A DNA stretch of 64,000 nucleotides from Serripes groenlandicus (taxonomy: Eukaryota; Mollusca; Bivalvia; Cardiida; Cardiidae). The translations under genes were made by a program, and so were the position numbers. The stretch lies in contig JASEVX010000010.1 of NCBI GenBank assembly GCA_031761405.1, positions 12,105,918-12,169,917 on the forward strand. The letters run 5' to 3'. The notes beneath the pieces were generated by a model that searched no databases, had not been told where the DNA came from, and saw only the letters and a program-made list of their open reading frames with translations. Every line of letters starts with the position of its first letter. Positions within the stretch are counted from its first letter, which is position 1. Shown one piece after another: positions 43,035 through 53,450 of this stretch.

Positions 43035-44083
43035 TAAAGCGTCCGTCTCGGGTGCGGGAGGTCGTGGGGTCGATCCCCGGATTGGTCATACCAAAGACTT
43101 TAAAAATGGTAGTAATGGCTACTCTCCAAGGCGCTCAAGGTTGCGGGATTAGCATTACGGCTGACGCCAAGGCGCTCAAGGTTGCGGGGTTAGCATTACG
43201 GCTGACTCCAAGGCGCTCAAGGTTGCGGGGTTAGCATTACGACTGACTCCAAGGCGCTCAAGGTTGCGGGGTTAGCATTACGACTGACTCCAAGGCGCTC
43301 AAGGTTGCGGGGTTAGCATTACGACTGACTCCAAGGCGCTCAAGGTTGCGGGGTTAGCATTACGACTGACTCCAAGGCGCTCAAGGTTGCGGGGTTAGCA
43401 TTACGGCTGACTCCAAGGCGCTCAAGGTTGCGGGGTTAGCATTACGGCTGACTCCAAGGCGCTCAAGGTTGCGGGGTTAGCATTACGACTGACTCCAAGG
43501 CGCTCAAGGTTGCGGGGTTAGCATTACGGCTGACTCCAAGGCGCTCAAGGTTGCGGGGTTAGCATTACGGCTGACTCCAAGGCGCTCAAGGTTGCGGGGT
43601 TAGCATTACGGCTGACTCCAAGGCGCTCAAGGTTGCGGGGTTAGCATTACGGCTGACTCCAAGGCGCTCAGGGTTGCGGGGTTAGCATTACGGCTGACTC
43701 CAAGGCGCTCAAGGTTGCGGGGTTAGCATTACGGCTGCCTCCAAGGCGCTCAAGGTTGCGGGGTTAGCATTACGGCTGACTCCAAGGCGCTCAGGGTTGC
43801 GGGGTTAGCATTACGGCTGACTCCAAGGCGCTCAAGGTTGCGGGGTTAGCATTACGGCTGACTCCAAGGCGCTCAGGGTTGCGGGGTTAGCATTACGGCT
43901 GACTCCAAGGCGCTCAGGGTTGCGGGGTTAGCATTACGGCTGACTCCAAGGCGCTCAGGATTGCGGGGTTAGCATTACGACTGACTGGCTGATGTCAGAA
44001 TAAATGGATCAGTAGTACTGGTAAGATACCCAGGAAATGCCGTGATATAACTGTTAAATTGTTAAACACCAAACAGTCAATCT
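43035..44083 (+). mobile_element. SINE-B expanded by an internal minisatellite, 11-bp target duplication
   Basis: GACATTATTTG flanks it at 43024-43034 and 44084-44094. The head (GTCTCGGGTGCGGGAGGTCG, GGGGTCGATCCCCGG) and ATACCAAAGACTTTAAAAAT come first. The array at 43125-43985 follows, then GACTGGCTGATGTCAGAATA, CAGTAGTACTGGTAAG, GCCGTGATATAACTG and GTTAAACACC. Removing twenty surplus 41-bp units leaves about 229 bp, the ordinary family length. Confidence 0.95.
43125..43985 (+). repeat. 41-bp minisatellite, 21 units
   Basis: Exact period 41 (861 bp = 21 x 41), with unit starts read at 43130, 43171, 43212 and the last at 43950. Each unit holds AAGGCGCTCAAGGTTGCGGG plus GTTAGCATTACGGCTGACTC. 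Variants are patchy: CGACTG units cluster at units 3-6, and CTCAGGG appears only from about unit 14 on. Each unit is the normal SINE-B body segment, so it arose by amplification in situ. Confidence 0.97.
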
Positions 44084-44208
44084 GACATTATTTGACACCT
44101 TTTGTGACTGAATCGGTAAACAAGATACCCGGATCCCAGAACACCCCACATGATTTGTTTTCGTGCAGCTCAACCTATTTGCATTCTTAATTAAACCTAC
44201 CAATATGT

Positions 44209-44375
44209 TTGGGGTTTTACGCCGCTTTCAACAATTTAACAGTTATATCACGGCGTTTCCTGGGTAAGTTACCAGTACTACTGAACCACGTATTTAGTAT
44301 GACGAGGCCGAGAATCGAACCCGCGACCTCTTGCTCCTGAGGCGGATTCTTTATTATTACACAACTACACCTCTG
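44209..44375 (-). mobile_element. SINE-B, internally deleted
   Basis: GGGGTTTTACGCCGCTTTCA, CACGGCGTTTCCTGGGTAAG and TTACCAGTACTACTGAACCA are inverted tail. GAATCGAACCCGCGACCTCT with TCCTGAGGCGG is the inverted head. The GGCGCTC body region is missing. Confidence 0.75.
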
Positions 44376-45092
44376 AGGTAGTCACATTGTTAGTGAAATA
44401 GTAGGTCCGAATTTCCAGATGCGACATTTCTTTCCAACGATGTCCCCCCAAAGCGGACGAATCAAACCAGGTATGAGATATGTTACGACGACTCATGTTT
44501 GTCAACTAAATAACAAATTCATACAACTGTACCGTCTAATCTGTTTATATACGTAAGTGGAACGTGCTACTTAAAACATATCCCTCTCATTCAGCTGGAA
44601 AATACAAAGATCAATATGTAACCTTTCTTGATATATCCGTTACCCTGGCAACACAATTTTCTTGACAGAATCAGAAAACAAATAATTATATATAATTTGT
44701 ATTTTACATTTCGAATCGCGGCATACGATAATATACCCCATGGATATGTATCATCAACTCAGATTAAAGCTGTTCATGGGCTAAGAAAGAGCATCACATT
44801 AGAAGCCTTTATTAATTAACTATTTCCAACATGCATCAAATCAGCAGTACACGACTTTGAAAAAATCACGGCAAAACTGTGGAAAATCGTTATAATTGAA
44901 AGTATACTTATTCAAAGGGACAACGCAAATACATTCTGGCAAAAGTAGAATTAGGATACATTTCTCCTTTTGCCACAACATTAACAACAATCGGTTACTG
45001 CAGCCGCGTCAAAAGGAGTGGTTCAGATCAAATAAGTACTGACCATCCAAAGCCATAATAGTTTTCCACAATAATGATCTTACTGAGTAGAT
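44376..45092. other. Mostly no feature; degenerate MITE-1 at 44829-45030
   Basis: The MITE-1 relic shows CACGACTTTGAAAAAATCAC, ATTTCTCCTTTTGCCACAAC and TACTGCAGCCGCGTCAAAAG. The rest has no recognised element; the 63-aa ORF at 44628 has no recognisable domain. Confidence 0.5.
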
Positions 45093-45363
45093 AATTGAGC
45101 CATCCCGCGAGAAAACCAACATTGTGGACTCTGTGTAAAGTATCGACCCGGATCAGCCGAAGCATGCCGCGCAGGCTTACCCGGTTGGACACTATTCGCC
45201 TCCTGTGGGTATTTTGTTTCAGGAATCATTACCCTATACCTCTATCCCCATGACACGGAATGTGTCGGCCCGGATCAGTCTGCGCGGACTGCGCAGGCTG
45301 ATCTGGGTCGATACATTACGCAGAGGCCATCATGTTTGTTTTCTCTCTGGACGGCCGAATTGA
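45093..45363. mobile_element. MITE-2, full foldback copy
   Basis: AATTGAGCCATCCCGCGAGA at the left; GTTTTCTCTCTGGACGGCCG at the right. Internal CGACCCGGATCAGCCGAAGC and CTGCGCAGGCTGATCTGGGT are inverted relatives. Same layout as 35338-35619. Confidence 0.85.
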
Positions 45364-45823
45364 GTAACCTCTACATGGGGTTGCATTTAGTAATAAGAGA
45401 TGCATTATATAGCATGGGCATGTGTATTGATCTGTGTCTAGTCCCTTGTCAATGTGTTCCATTCAGTGTGTCAAATATTTTAAGAAAGTGTTGCAAAATA
45501 TAAATAGTATCATGACATCTCACGATGATCAGATTTTTATAGAAATAATTTTATTTTGATGTGTATTACGCGTCAAGTGTGGATTCCAAATATTTTACAA
45601 TTCAAAACAATTAGATATTCGGATAAAATCTGATTGATTGAAACGAATTGTTAGAAAAAACCACTCAATGCATATTAAAACCAAAGGCTTCTTTTCCCAC
45701 AACAATTTTTGTCAAGAGCTACAATATCTAAAGAGGCAACATGTTAGGGTGTTTATCTAGTATGCATGAGTTCGATTTTACCATACCAATTCAGGAAAAG
45801 TGATGTTCACATCTTTCTCCTTT
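45364..45823. other. No gene recognised
   Basis: AT-rich spacer between MITE-2 and SINE-A copies. Confidence 0.4.
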
Positions 45824-46097
45824 TCCCCGGTAAATCAGTCGGTAGCGGGCTGTCAATACAGCAGTTGTGAGTTCGAATCGAAGCTCGGCCATCATTCTTT
45901 CCGTCAATGTGACAAGCGTCATTCATCTTTCACCAATGGGCTAACAGTCTATTTGGAAAAGAAGCCAGTTGCTTGGAAAGTATGTTGTGTGGATTACTTG
46001 TGTGAGAAAGTCAGACAACACATGATTAGGTGAACTGGCCGCCGTCATATGACTGAACAATTGTTGTAAACGGCGTTAAAGTCCAATCAATCAATCC
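45824..46097 (+). mobile_element. SINE-A, near full length
   Basis: CCCCGGTAAATCAGTCGGTA (a shortened box A region), GTTGTGAGTTCGAATCGAAG, CACCAATGGGCTAACAGTCT, AAGCCAGTTGCTTGGAAAGT, GGCCGCCGTCATATGACTGA and a CAATCAAT tail. Confidence 0.88.
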
Positions 46098-47830
46098 TTT
46101 TTATATAATCATTCTGTAATTTTCCATTTAAAATGCCCCCCTAATCCCCTAATACATATTTAGTCGAGTAGTCGTTCGGGGGGAAACACAACATTCGTGA
46201 ATTACCAGCTAACTAACACTTCTCCCTAGCACACAACTATTGACAACATTGTGACAAAACATAAGCAATTTATCCCAGGACTACAAATGTTGCGTCTGCA
46301 AGTATGTAATGCATTTAACTATTTTCAAGGAAAATATGTGTTTAAAAAATTATGAGGTAAATATTAGAAACCTGCAGCAGACGATTTTGAAAATATCTGA
46401 GAGGGATTTTTTCCAATTTTCCCACAACTTTTCAATTAGTAAATATATATATATACATATATAATATATATAAATGATGTAAAAACATATATAATATATA
46501 TAAATGATGTAAAAACATATAAATGAATATACTAGAGGAAATATAAAGAATATAACTGAAAGTCGTAATAAAGGATAGATTAGCATATTTTGGGGAAACT
46601 ACCCATTGTACTCAATTACTCTTTATCCAACAATGTTTTTATGAAATTTTATGAAATTTGCAGCAGTTTAGAAAACATTTGGAATCCATTACTGAAAGTA
46701 CTAATTTAGGATAGCTATTTATTTGAAAAAATATACATCTAATCATTCAATGGTGTGTTGGTGTTTTTACCGTTGATTTCGTTCCTTCATTATCATTTTA
46801 AATTGAAATTTACGCTTTGATTTGTCCCCGCATTTTCCCCACTGAAATATTACTGGCATTAACAGCAATGTAAATTAACCCTTTCCCCAAATGCAACAAG
46901 TCTGCAGCGGATGAGTTTGAAAACATATGGACAAAATTATGGAAAATCGTTCATCAAACAATTGGTTTATACAAATAATGTATACGTGTATGTACGACAT
47001 TGTCGAAATGCGTATAGGCAGTGGTACGAAACATCTGGCACGTAGAATTCGTAGAATTCAAATACTTCATTTTAGATCTAAAAAATGATGCTGTTTACAC
47101 ATTGAATTATATGACTTTATATAAATAATATATAATTTGCTATCTCTACGAAATGTCGATTTGTTCTATGTTATTAAGTCGACGATACGGTCAGTCCTCG
47201 AATTGACCTAGTTCGTGTATGTTATATCTGATCCGGTGTATCGGTGTTGTTCACAAAAGCGTGGCGCGTAGGAATATACATAGTAATGTGTTTACTGCAG
47301 AAATATTTGTATTTCTTAAAATAAAATCCCTTTTAAAAGACGCAAATACATTTTCAGTTTGAAAATGAAGTATAAACTCTATATTCTTCATACAACTGAT
47401 TGTAAATAAAAAGACTATTAGGTAGAGTTTACTTTGAATTCATCGCACTATATTGATTAGCGTATGTATAAAAAGTTCCTGTAGAATTAAATGTAATAGG
47501 GCATATTCCGTTTGGGTCAGCAGGCACTCGCATAAGAAGAAGATTATTACATAATAATCACCTTCCAAAAATGAGTTGAAGCAAGACGACCCAGAAAACT
47601 GTGTCCACCCTTGTTATTATCTATGCATAGAGTAGGTCATATCTATTTTTAGAGAAGCAAGTCCCTGTGATTGATCCTGCTGACACATTCATATAACTGA
47701 TCCAAATTGATCCTGCTGACACATTCATGCAAATGATCCAAATCGATCCTGCTTAACAGATTAATTAAAACAAAAACAAACAAATCAGAATAACATGAAT
47801 ATATTTCTAGACACTGAAAACTTAAAGGAT
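46098..47830. other. No gene; small repeats only
   Basis: Contains a TA-rich stretch with a 30-bp repeat (CATATATAATATATATAAAT from 46456, 46486, partly 46516), MITE-1 scraps at 46200-46420 and 46868-46950 (TTAACCCTTTCCCCAAATGC, TCTGCAGCGGATGAG) and otherwise unrecognised AT-rich DNA. Confidence 0.5.
47665..47755. repeat. 36-bp tandem repeat, about 2.5 units
   Basis: TTGATCCTGCTGACACATTC starts at 47671 and 47707, with a partial third (CGATCCTGCT). The minus-strand ORF here reads the repeat as HECVSRINLDQL. Confidence 0.85.
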
Positions 47831-48428
47831 TTTTCATATTGTGCAAATCCATGCATTGAGGATTTAATTGTCCATGGCTGGTCTTATTGAACACGAATAC
47901 TAGTAATGCAACCATTTTACTAAATGCACAAATGTTTTGAAGAAAGTGTTACAATCCATTACTCGATGCAAACGACATTTAAACGCCTTTGTAGCAAATG
48001 ACTTTTGAAAATATTGCGACAAAATGGGATATTACAAATAATGATAATGTTTTAAACATTACACGAATAAAACAATACTTGAATCGGTATTATTACAACT
48101 GTTTGAGAGCAGACGACATATCAATTTTATCTGAGGGAAGCGGTAAAACACAGTGATGCACGTTTTAAAACATTTCAATTCACTATTCCAACGGTGGCTA
48201 AACAAGCCTGCCTAAATGATCTTTACCTTCTCCCAATTAACTCTAACTTTTAGATCTACTTAACCGCAGACCACCGAGCGGAGACCTATATAACATAACC
48301 AAGGACACCTTGTCCGTGAGTGATTTTAATGTCACCTCATATTCAATCTCCGCCACAAAATGAAGCGTTGTATTATAGATGTGTTTGTAAACGAACGACT
48401 TTTATTAGTATAGCCCTTAGGAATATAT

Positions 48429-48598
48429 CTGTCTGTCTCTCTGTCTCTCTGTCTGTCTCTCTGTCTCTCTCTCTCTGTGTCTCTTTCTCTGTCTCCCTCT
48501 CTGTCTCTCTCTCTCTGTCTCTGAGTCTGTCTCTGAGTCTGTCTCTGTGTCTGTCTCTCGCTCTGTCCCTCTCTTTGTATCTGAGTCTGTCTCTGAGT
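48429..48598. repeat. CTGT/CTCT simple repeat (left arm)
   Basis: Imperfect (CTGTCTCT)n; its mirror image (GACAGAGA)n is at 48836-48990. Together they bracket the palindrome centre. Confidence 0.95.
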
Positions 48599-48599
48599 G

Positions 48600-48835
48600 A
48601 GTCTCAGAGACTGAATCACTCAGAGACTGAATCACTCAGAGACTGACTCACTCGGAGCCTGACTCACTCAGAGACTGACTCACTCAGAGACTGACTTACG
48701 CATAGACTGACTCACTCAGAGACTGACTCACTCATCGACTGACTTACCCAGAGACTGACTGGCTAAGAGAATGACTCACTCGGAGACTCACTCAATCAGA
48801 GACTCACTCATAGACTCACTCAGAGACAGACTCAG
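48600..48835. repeat. 16-bp minisatellite at the palindrome centre
   Basis: About fourteen units of the form ATCACTCAGAGACTGA / CTCACTCAGAGACTGA, with variants such as CTCACTCGGAGCCTGA and CTTACGCATAGACTGA. It is not palindromic itself, so it forms the loop. Confidence 0.9.
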
Positions 48836-49588
48836 ATACAGAGAGAGAGAGACAGAGAGACAGACATACTCAGAGACAGACTCAGAGACATACTCAGAGA
48901 CAGAGGGAGAGAGAGACAGAGAGGGAGACAGAGAAAGAGACAGAGAGAGAGAGAGACAGAGAGACAGACAGAGAGACAGAGAGACAGACATATATATTCT
49001 TAAGGGCTATACTAATAAAAGTCGTTCGTTTACAAACACATCTATAATATAACGCTTCATTTTGTGGCGGAGATTGAATATGAGGTGACATTAAAATCAC
49101 TCCCGGACAAGGTGTCCTTGGTTATGTTATATAGGTCTCCGCTCGGTGGTCTGCGGTTGAGTAGATCTAAAAGTTAAAGTTAATTGGGAGAAGGTAAAGA
49201 TCATTTAGGCAGGCTTGTTTAGCCACCGTTGGAATAGTGAATTGAAATGTTTTAAAACGTGCATCACTGTTTTACCGCTTCCCTCAGATAAAATTGATAT
49301 GTCGTCTGCTCTAAAACAGTTGAAATAATAACGATTCAAGTATTGTTTTATTCGTGTAATGTTTAAAACATTATCATTATTTGTAATATCCCATTTTTGT
49401 CGCAATATTTTCAAAAGTCATTTGCTGCAAAGGCGTTTAAATGTCGTTTGCATCGAGTAATGGATTGTAACACTTTCTTCAAAACATTTGTGCATTTAGT
49501 AAAATGGTTGCATTACTAGTATTCGTGTTGAATAAGACCAGCCATGGACAATTAAAACCCCAATGCATGGATTTGCACAATATGAAAA

Positions 49589-50295
49589 GTCACATCTCCT
49601 TTAATGATGACCTTGCTTTAATGATGACATTGCTTTTAAGCAGTATATGCTACAGAGGTTGAAATCGTCGTTCTGCCTTCGTTTTGTGTCAGAAATGATA
49701 AAACATGTAATGAAAAACCGTAATTCTAGTTAACAATTTGATTCGAAATATACATATAGGTTTCACAGAAGTTTAATCCTTAATTAGGGCTAAAGCAAAT
49801 ATAAAGTCTTGCCAAGAAAAAATATCGGTTGTTATATTTGTATTCCGTCATGTTGCTGTTCATAAGAGAAAACTATCGACAGATTTTTGAGAATTTAAAG
49901 ACAAAAAAAGAATTGCACTTAAATGATGTTCTTTTTGCATCGAGTTATAGCCCCTCTTTTTTCAATGGCCCGTATATCTTATACTAATATAGCAAGAACG
50001 ATCAAAGTCATGTTTTCTTAAAGTCTAGTGTATGTTCTTTGATTCCCTATAGTCAAATGTTGTTTTAACAACTGAAATGACTTCTGTGATATCTCAAACA
50101 ATAAGGCGAACTGAATACGGTCGCCTTAAGATACTTTCGCCTTAATGTATGTTTTTTTAGCACGGATGTTCGCCTTAATGTAGGATCCATACTTCTAATA
50201 TGAGAGAGAATTACAATTATATTTAGGTAATGTTTAGTGAGATTAATTTCTAAACGTTTAAATTAGCAAATTATATTTTAGTTAGTACATAATGG
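49589..50295. other. No gene recognised
   Basis: AT-rich. Note three GCCTTAA(G/T) phrases (CGGTCGCCTTAAG, TTTCGCCTTAATGTA, GTTCGCCTTAATGTA) at 50119-50184. Duplicated at 58467-59173. Confidence 0.45.
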
Positions 50296-50630
50296 CCCTG
50301 TCACACTATTGCGTATCTCAATACAATAATCTCAATACAATAATGCTGCAATGTGGAAAGGCTGCAGCTTATATGTGCACTTTCTCACGTGATAGCGGGA
50401 CGCTGGACATGCGCAGTTCGTACGCTATTTCGCTAGCCATACGCAGACTACGCTGGTAATACGCTAGACATACGCTGGCAATACGCTACTCATACGCTAT
50501 TCATAGGTTCAATAAGATAAGTATACAAACAATTCTGTATTTTCAAGGGCTTTTTGTGCGTATCGAAATTAATTTATGAATTTCCATACGCAACTAATAC
50601 GTTTCTGTCATACGCAACAGTGTGACAAGG
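50296..50630. mobile_element. MITE-4, ends TGTCACACT..TTGCGTAT, copy in unit 1
   Basis: CTGTCACACTATTGCGTATC at the left; ATACGCAACAGTGTGACAAG at the right: inverse ends of about 18 bp with one mismatch. The interior is crowded with ATACGCTA/G motifs (CTAGCCATACGC, GGTAATACGCTAGACATACG), a subterminal repeat arrangement like transposase-binding arrays. About 335 bp, no ORF. Superfamily unknown. Confidence 0.8.
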
Positions 50631-51159
50631 ACATTACACTACATTATTCTCTATACTCGGATGCCTTTGAAATATAATTTGCAATATTAATTTACACGTT
50701 TTTACTTTTTGAAGAAAATAAGTTTATAAATCCTGTACGAATGTTTCTATAGCTCGAAATAACAAGAAGATAATGATATTCAGCTCCTACGTTTTGTCAA
50801 CAAAAAAATACCTCTGACTGTGTTGTGTTGTAGCATGACTGTGGAATGGTTAACACAGATTGGTCCTTGATGCCATTCGAGTAGCCGAAGTAGCCAATGT
50901 TCATCAGCGTGTACACTGAAATACAAAGGGTTGATAAACAACATTATGCAGATGGCCTTTTAACACCTCTGTATCAGACTACTATTGAACATAGTGTAGG
51001 AAAACGAAAACTTGCTCCTGATAGGCATTTTCTCTTTTTCTTCTATAATGGTGTATACTCTACCTCAACACTCATCCTATTGTTTATTTAAACTTTTGGT
51101 TGGAAGGTTGGCGTGCGCGAATAGGCAATACGTTTGTTGTTTTGAGGTTTTACGTATGT

Positions 51160-51608
51160 TTCACATTAGTTCAGTTATATCACATTAGTTCAGTTATATC
51201 ACATGTGTATCACAATAGTTCAGTTATATCACATTATGCAAGCTATATCACAGGTGTATCACATTAGTTCAGTTATATCACATTAGTGCAGTTATATCAC
51301 ATTGGTTCAGTTATATCACAGTAGTACAGCTATATCACATTAGCACAGTTGTATCACATTAGTTCAGCTATATCACATTAGTCCAGTTATATCACATGTG
51401 CATCACAATAGCTCAGTTATGTCACATTATTACCGTTAAATCACATTATTACTGTTATATCACATTAGTTCAGTTATATCACATCAGTCAGCCTATATCA
51501 CAAGTGTATCACATTAGTTCAGTTATATCACATTGGTTCATTTATATCACATTAGTTCAGTTATATCACATTAGTTCAGTTATATCACATTAGTTCAGTT
51601 ATATCACG
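51160..51608. repeat. 19-bp minisatellite CACATTAGTTCAGTTATAT
   Basis: More than twenty units of CACATTAGTTCAGTTATAT with variants (CACATGTGTAT, CATTATTACTGTTATATCA). The array ends CAGTTATATCACGGCGACAG, the inverted 3' module of the adjoining SINE-D, so the unit was probably born from that SINE tail. The repetitive ORF (ITLVQLYHISSV) is a translation of it. Confidence 0.93.
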
Positions 51609-51960
51609 GCGACAGTTCACGTATCATTGATCCCTGGATAAACAAACCAGTACTAGGATAAGAAATGTGATTTGCCCAATTTTGAAAGGTGGTGCACCAT
51701 TTGGCGATGATCCAGGAAAACTTGGCTATACAAACAATTCTGTATTTTCTAGTGCTAAGTGTTATACAACACTTGAGGGAAAATACTTGCCTACGCTTCA
51801 TTATTAATGGAGTCAAATGGACTCTGTTTCTTGAACCCCTACTATGACTCATTAGCGACAAACCACAACTGGGCAAGGAAATGCGCCTTGTCCAAGGGTA
51901 CTCTACCATAATCGCCGCGACTAGGGAAAGAACCCTGGTCCAGAATACCCGTCGGTATCC
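51600..51960 (-). mobile_element. SINE-D, with inserted middle
   Basis: TATCACGGCGACAGTTCACG, ATTGATCCCTGGATAAACAA and ACCAGTACTAGG are tail and body. After about 190 unrelated bases ACTGGGCAAGGAAATGCGCC, TTGTCCAAGGGTACTCTACC and the tRNA-like head (AAAGAACCCTGGTCCAGAAT, TATCCACTCGGTGG) follow. The 101-aa minus ORF is not a gene. Confidence 0.6.
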
Positions 51961-52510
51961 ACTCGGTGGAATCCTACAGGCAGTTATTACAGTTCCTGAT
52001 CATTAGTGTTAACAGCACCGCCTCTTTATAAAGAAAAAAAAAACCACACAATATAATGTGCCCTTTGATTAGTTTAAATTATTTATTGTACATTGATTGC
52101 GACATTAGCTTCGAGGTTATCTTAATAAGGCGTAGGTATGAGTTATCAAGTAAAAATCGTAAATCAATTCAATCAACACTTTCCAACAAACATACGCTTT
52201 CTGACGACTACTTTTAAAAACAATATGACAAAGGAACACAATTGCCCATAATGAGCAATGCCTTTTGGCACAAGTATTTTCAACTCTTTGCAATAATTAA
52301 CATCAGCGTTATTGACCTACCATTAAGATGGTTGTTAGAGCGTTGGCTTTCAGAATTGGAGACCAATGTTCGATTATATAACTGTCATACTAAAAACAAT
52401 TTCAAATTGAAGAAGTGCCGCTCATTGTTCCGGGGAAAGTAATACGACTGTCGATGTGCAATGATATTTTAACCACACATCAATATATAATCTATATTGA
52501 ACATTTAATT

Positions 52511-52682
52511 GATTGACCAACATTCTTTCCGACGTTCGACAAAAGCCAATGCAACATGCGCCATTTGTCTTCCATCAATGTGCTAACAGTGGAAGTTCAG
52601 TAATTTCATTGGACACGCTGTTATGATGACAACATGTGAGCGAAAGTCTGGGGACACATGCTTAGGTGAACTGGCCGCTTTG
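52511..52682 (+). mobile_element. SINE-A body fragment
   Basis: CCAACATTCTTTCCGACGTT, AAAAGCCAATGCAACATGCG, CCATCAATGTGCTAACAG and ACATGCTTAGGTGAACTGGC match the family-A body between head and 3' module. Confidence 0.65.
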
Positions 52683-52697
52683 GAATGGTTCATTTTG

Positions 52698-52801
52698 TTT
52701 TCGTTGCAGTAATTGTCAGTGATATTGCGATTAATTTTCCAAGAATTTGGTCATGCCCGGGAAAATAATCGCAATATCACTGACAATTACCGCAACGAAA
52801 A
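52698..52801. repeat. 42-bp inverted repeat hairpin
   Basis: TTTCGTTGCAGTAATTGTCA and its continuation GTGATATTGCGATTAATTTTCC are mirrored by GGAAAATAATCGCAATATCA and CTGACAATTACCGCAACGAA, with one mismatch and one 1-bp indel around a loop of about 19 bases. Overlapping antisense ORFs of 128-134 aa start from it; no family recognised for either. Confidence 0.9.
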
Positions 52802-53387
52802 AAACCGTGCTATTCCGAGATGTCGGTAGCAGGTACTTTCGTTTTTGGTCCAGGTTGTTGTCGTTTTTGCGAATTCGCGAATATTTCAAAGGAATTAACA
52901 TACGTAGGGAGAACAAATTCACGTTATTTTGGTATAGTTCGGTAGAGAAAAGTATTATTGATCGATTCCGTAGTTCAAATTCATATATTTGTTCGAATAC
53001 TTTGAAAATCAAAGTACTGACAGTACTGCTGGAAAGTGATTTTAGAGTGATGTCACACAGGTGCAGATGGGATAATGAATTGTATGCAAGGTGTAAACAG
53101 ATCACGGATAGGAACAAACGAGAGCAAATATGTTGGAAAATAAATGAATGAAAGAATTTAAGTCTTTAAAACTTCTTTATTCTGCTGCAGTTTCGGAATA
53201 GGTAAAATTGTATAAAAAGAATAAATCAAACAAATATAATTAAACACAAACACTTGTTGTTCAGTTTATACGGTTATACTATATAATATCGTAAGAACGC
53301 TTTCATCATTATAATACAATAATAAAGAAAGAATACAAACTTCAAAATTTTTGACAGCTAGACATTATATTATATTCACATTAGTTA

Positions 53388-53450
53388 GCAAAAACTGTCA
53401 AGAAGTGAGGAGTATTGCATACATACAATTCACTTCTTGACAGTTTTTGC
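53388..53450. repeat. Perfect 21-bp stem hairpin
   Basis: GCAAAAACTGTCAAGAAGTG(A) is exactly complementary to (T)CACTTCTTGACAGTTTTTGC, with a 21-base loop. The 63-nt size resembles a pre-miRNA-like hairpin, but a small MITE is as likely. Duplicated at 62273-62335. Confidence 0.9.

Larger units (their letters stand above)
47831..49588. repeat. 1.76-kb palindrome with simple-repeat centre
   Basis: The left arm (47831 to about 48600) and right arm (about 48830 to 49588) are inverted copies over almost 0.8 kb. TTTCATATTGTGCAAATCCA at the far left is answered by TGGATTTGCACAATATGAAA at the far right. CCAAGGACACCTTGTCCGTG, CTATTCCAACGGTGGCTAAA and the CT/GA tracts are also mirrored. Arms differ by few substitutions and small indels. 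The centre holds a 16-bp minisatellite (ACTCACTCAGAGACTG). The Ser/Leu and Glu/Arg/Thr-rich ORFs across the middle are translations of CTGT/GACA repeats. Confidence 0.93.

Noticed and set aside
43125..43985. CRISPR-like array because of regular 41-bp spacing
   Set aside because: Units are contiguous with no unique spacers, lie inside a SINE, and the genome is eukaryotic. It is a minisatellite.
48320..48991. ORFs rich in Ser/Leu or Arg/Glu/Thr on both strands (also 57.1-57.9 kb)
   Set aside because: They are translations of CTGTCTCT/GACAGAGA simple repeats and occur in several frames.
51160..51608. CRISPR-like or operator array
   Set aside because: A 19-bp unit without spacers, grading into SINE tail sequence.
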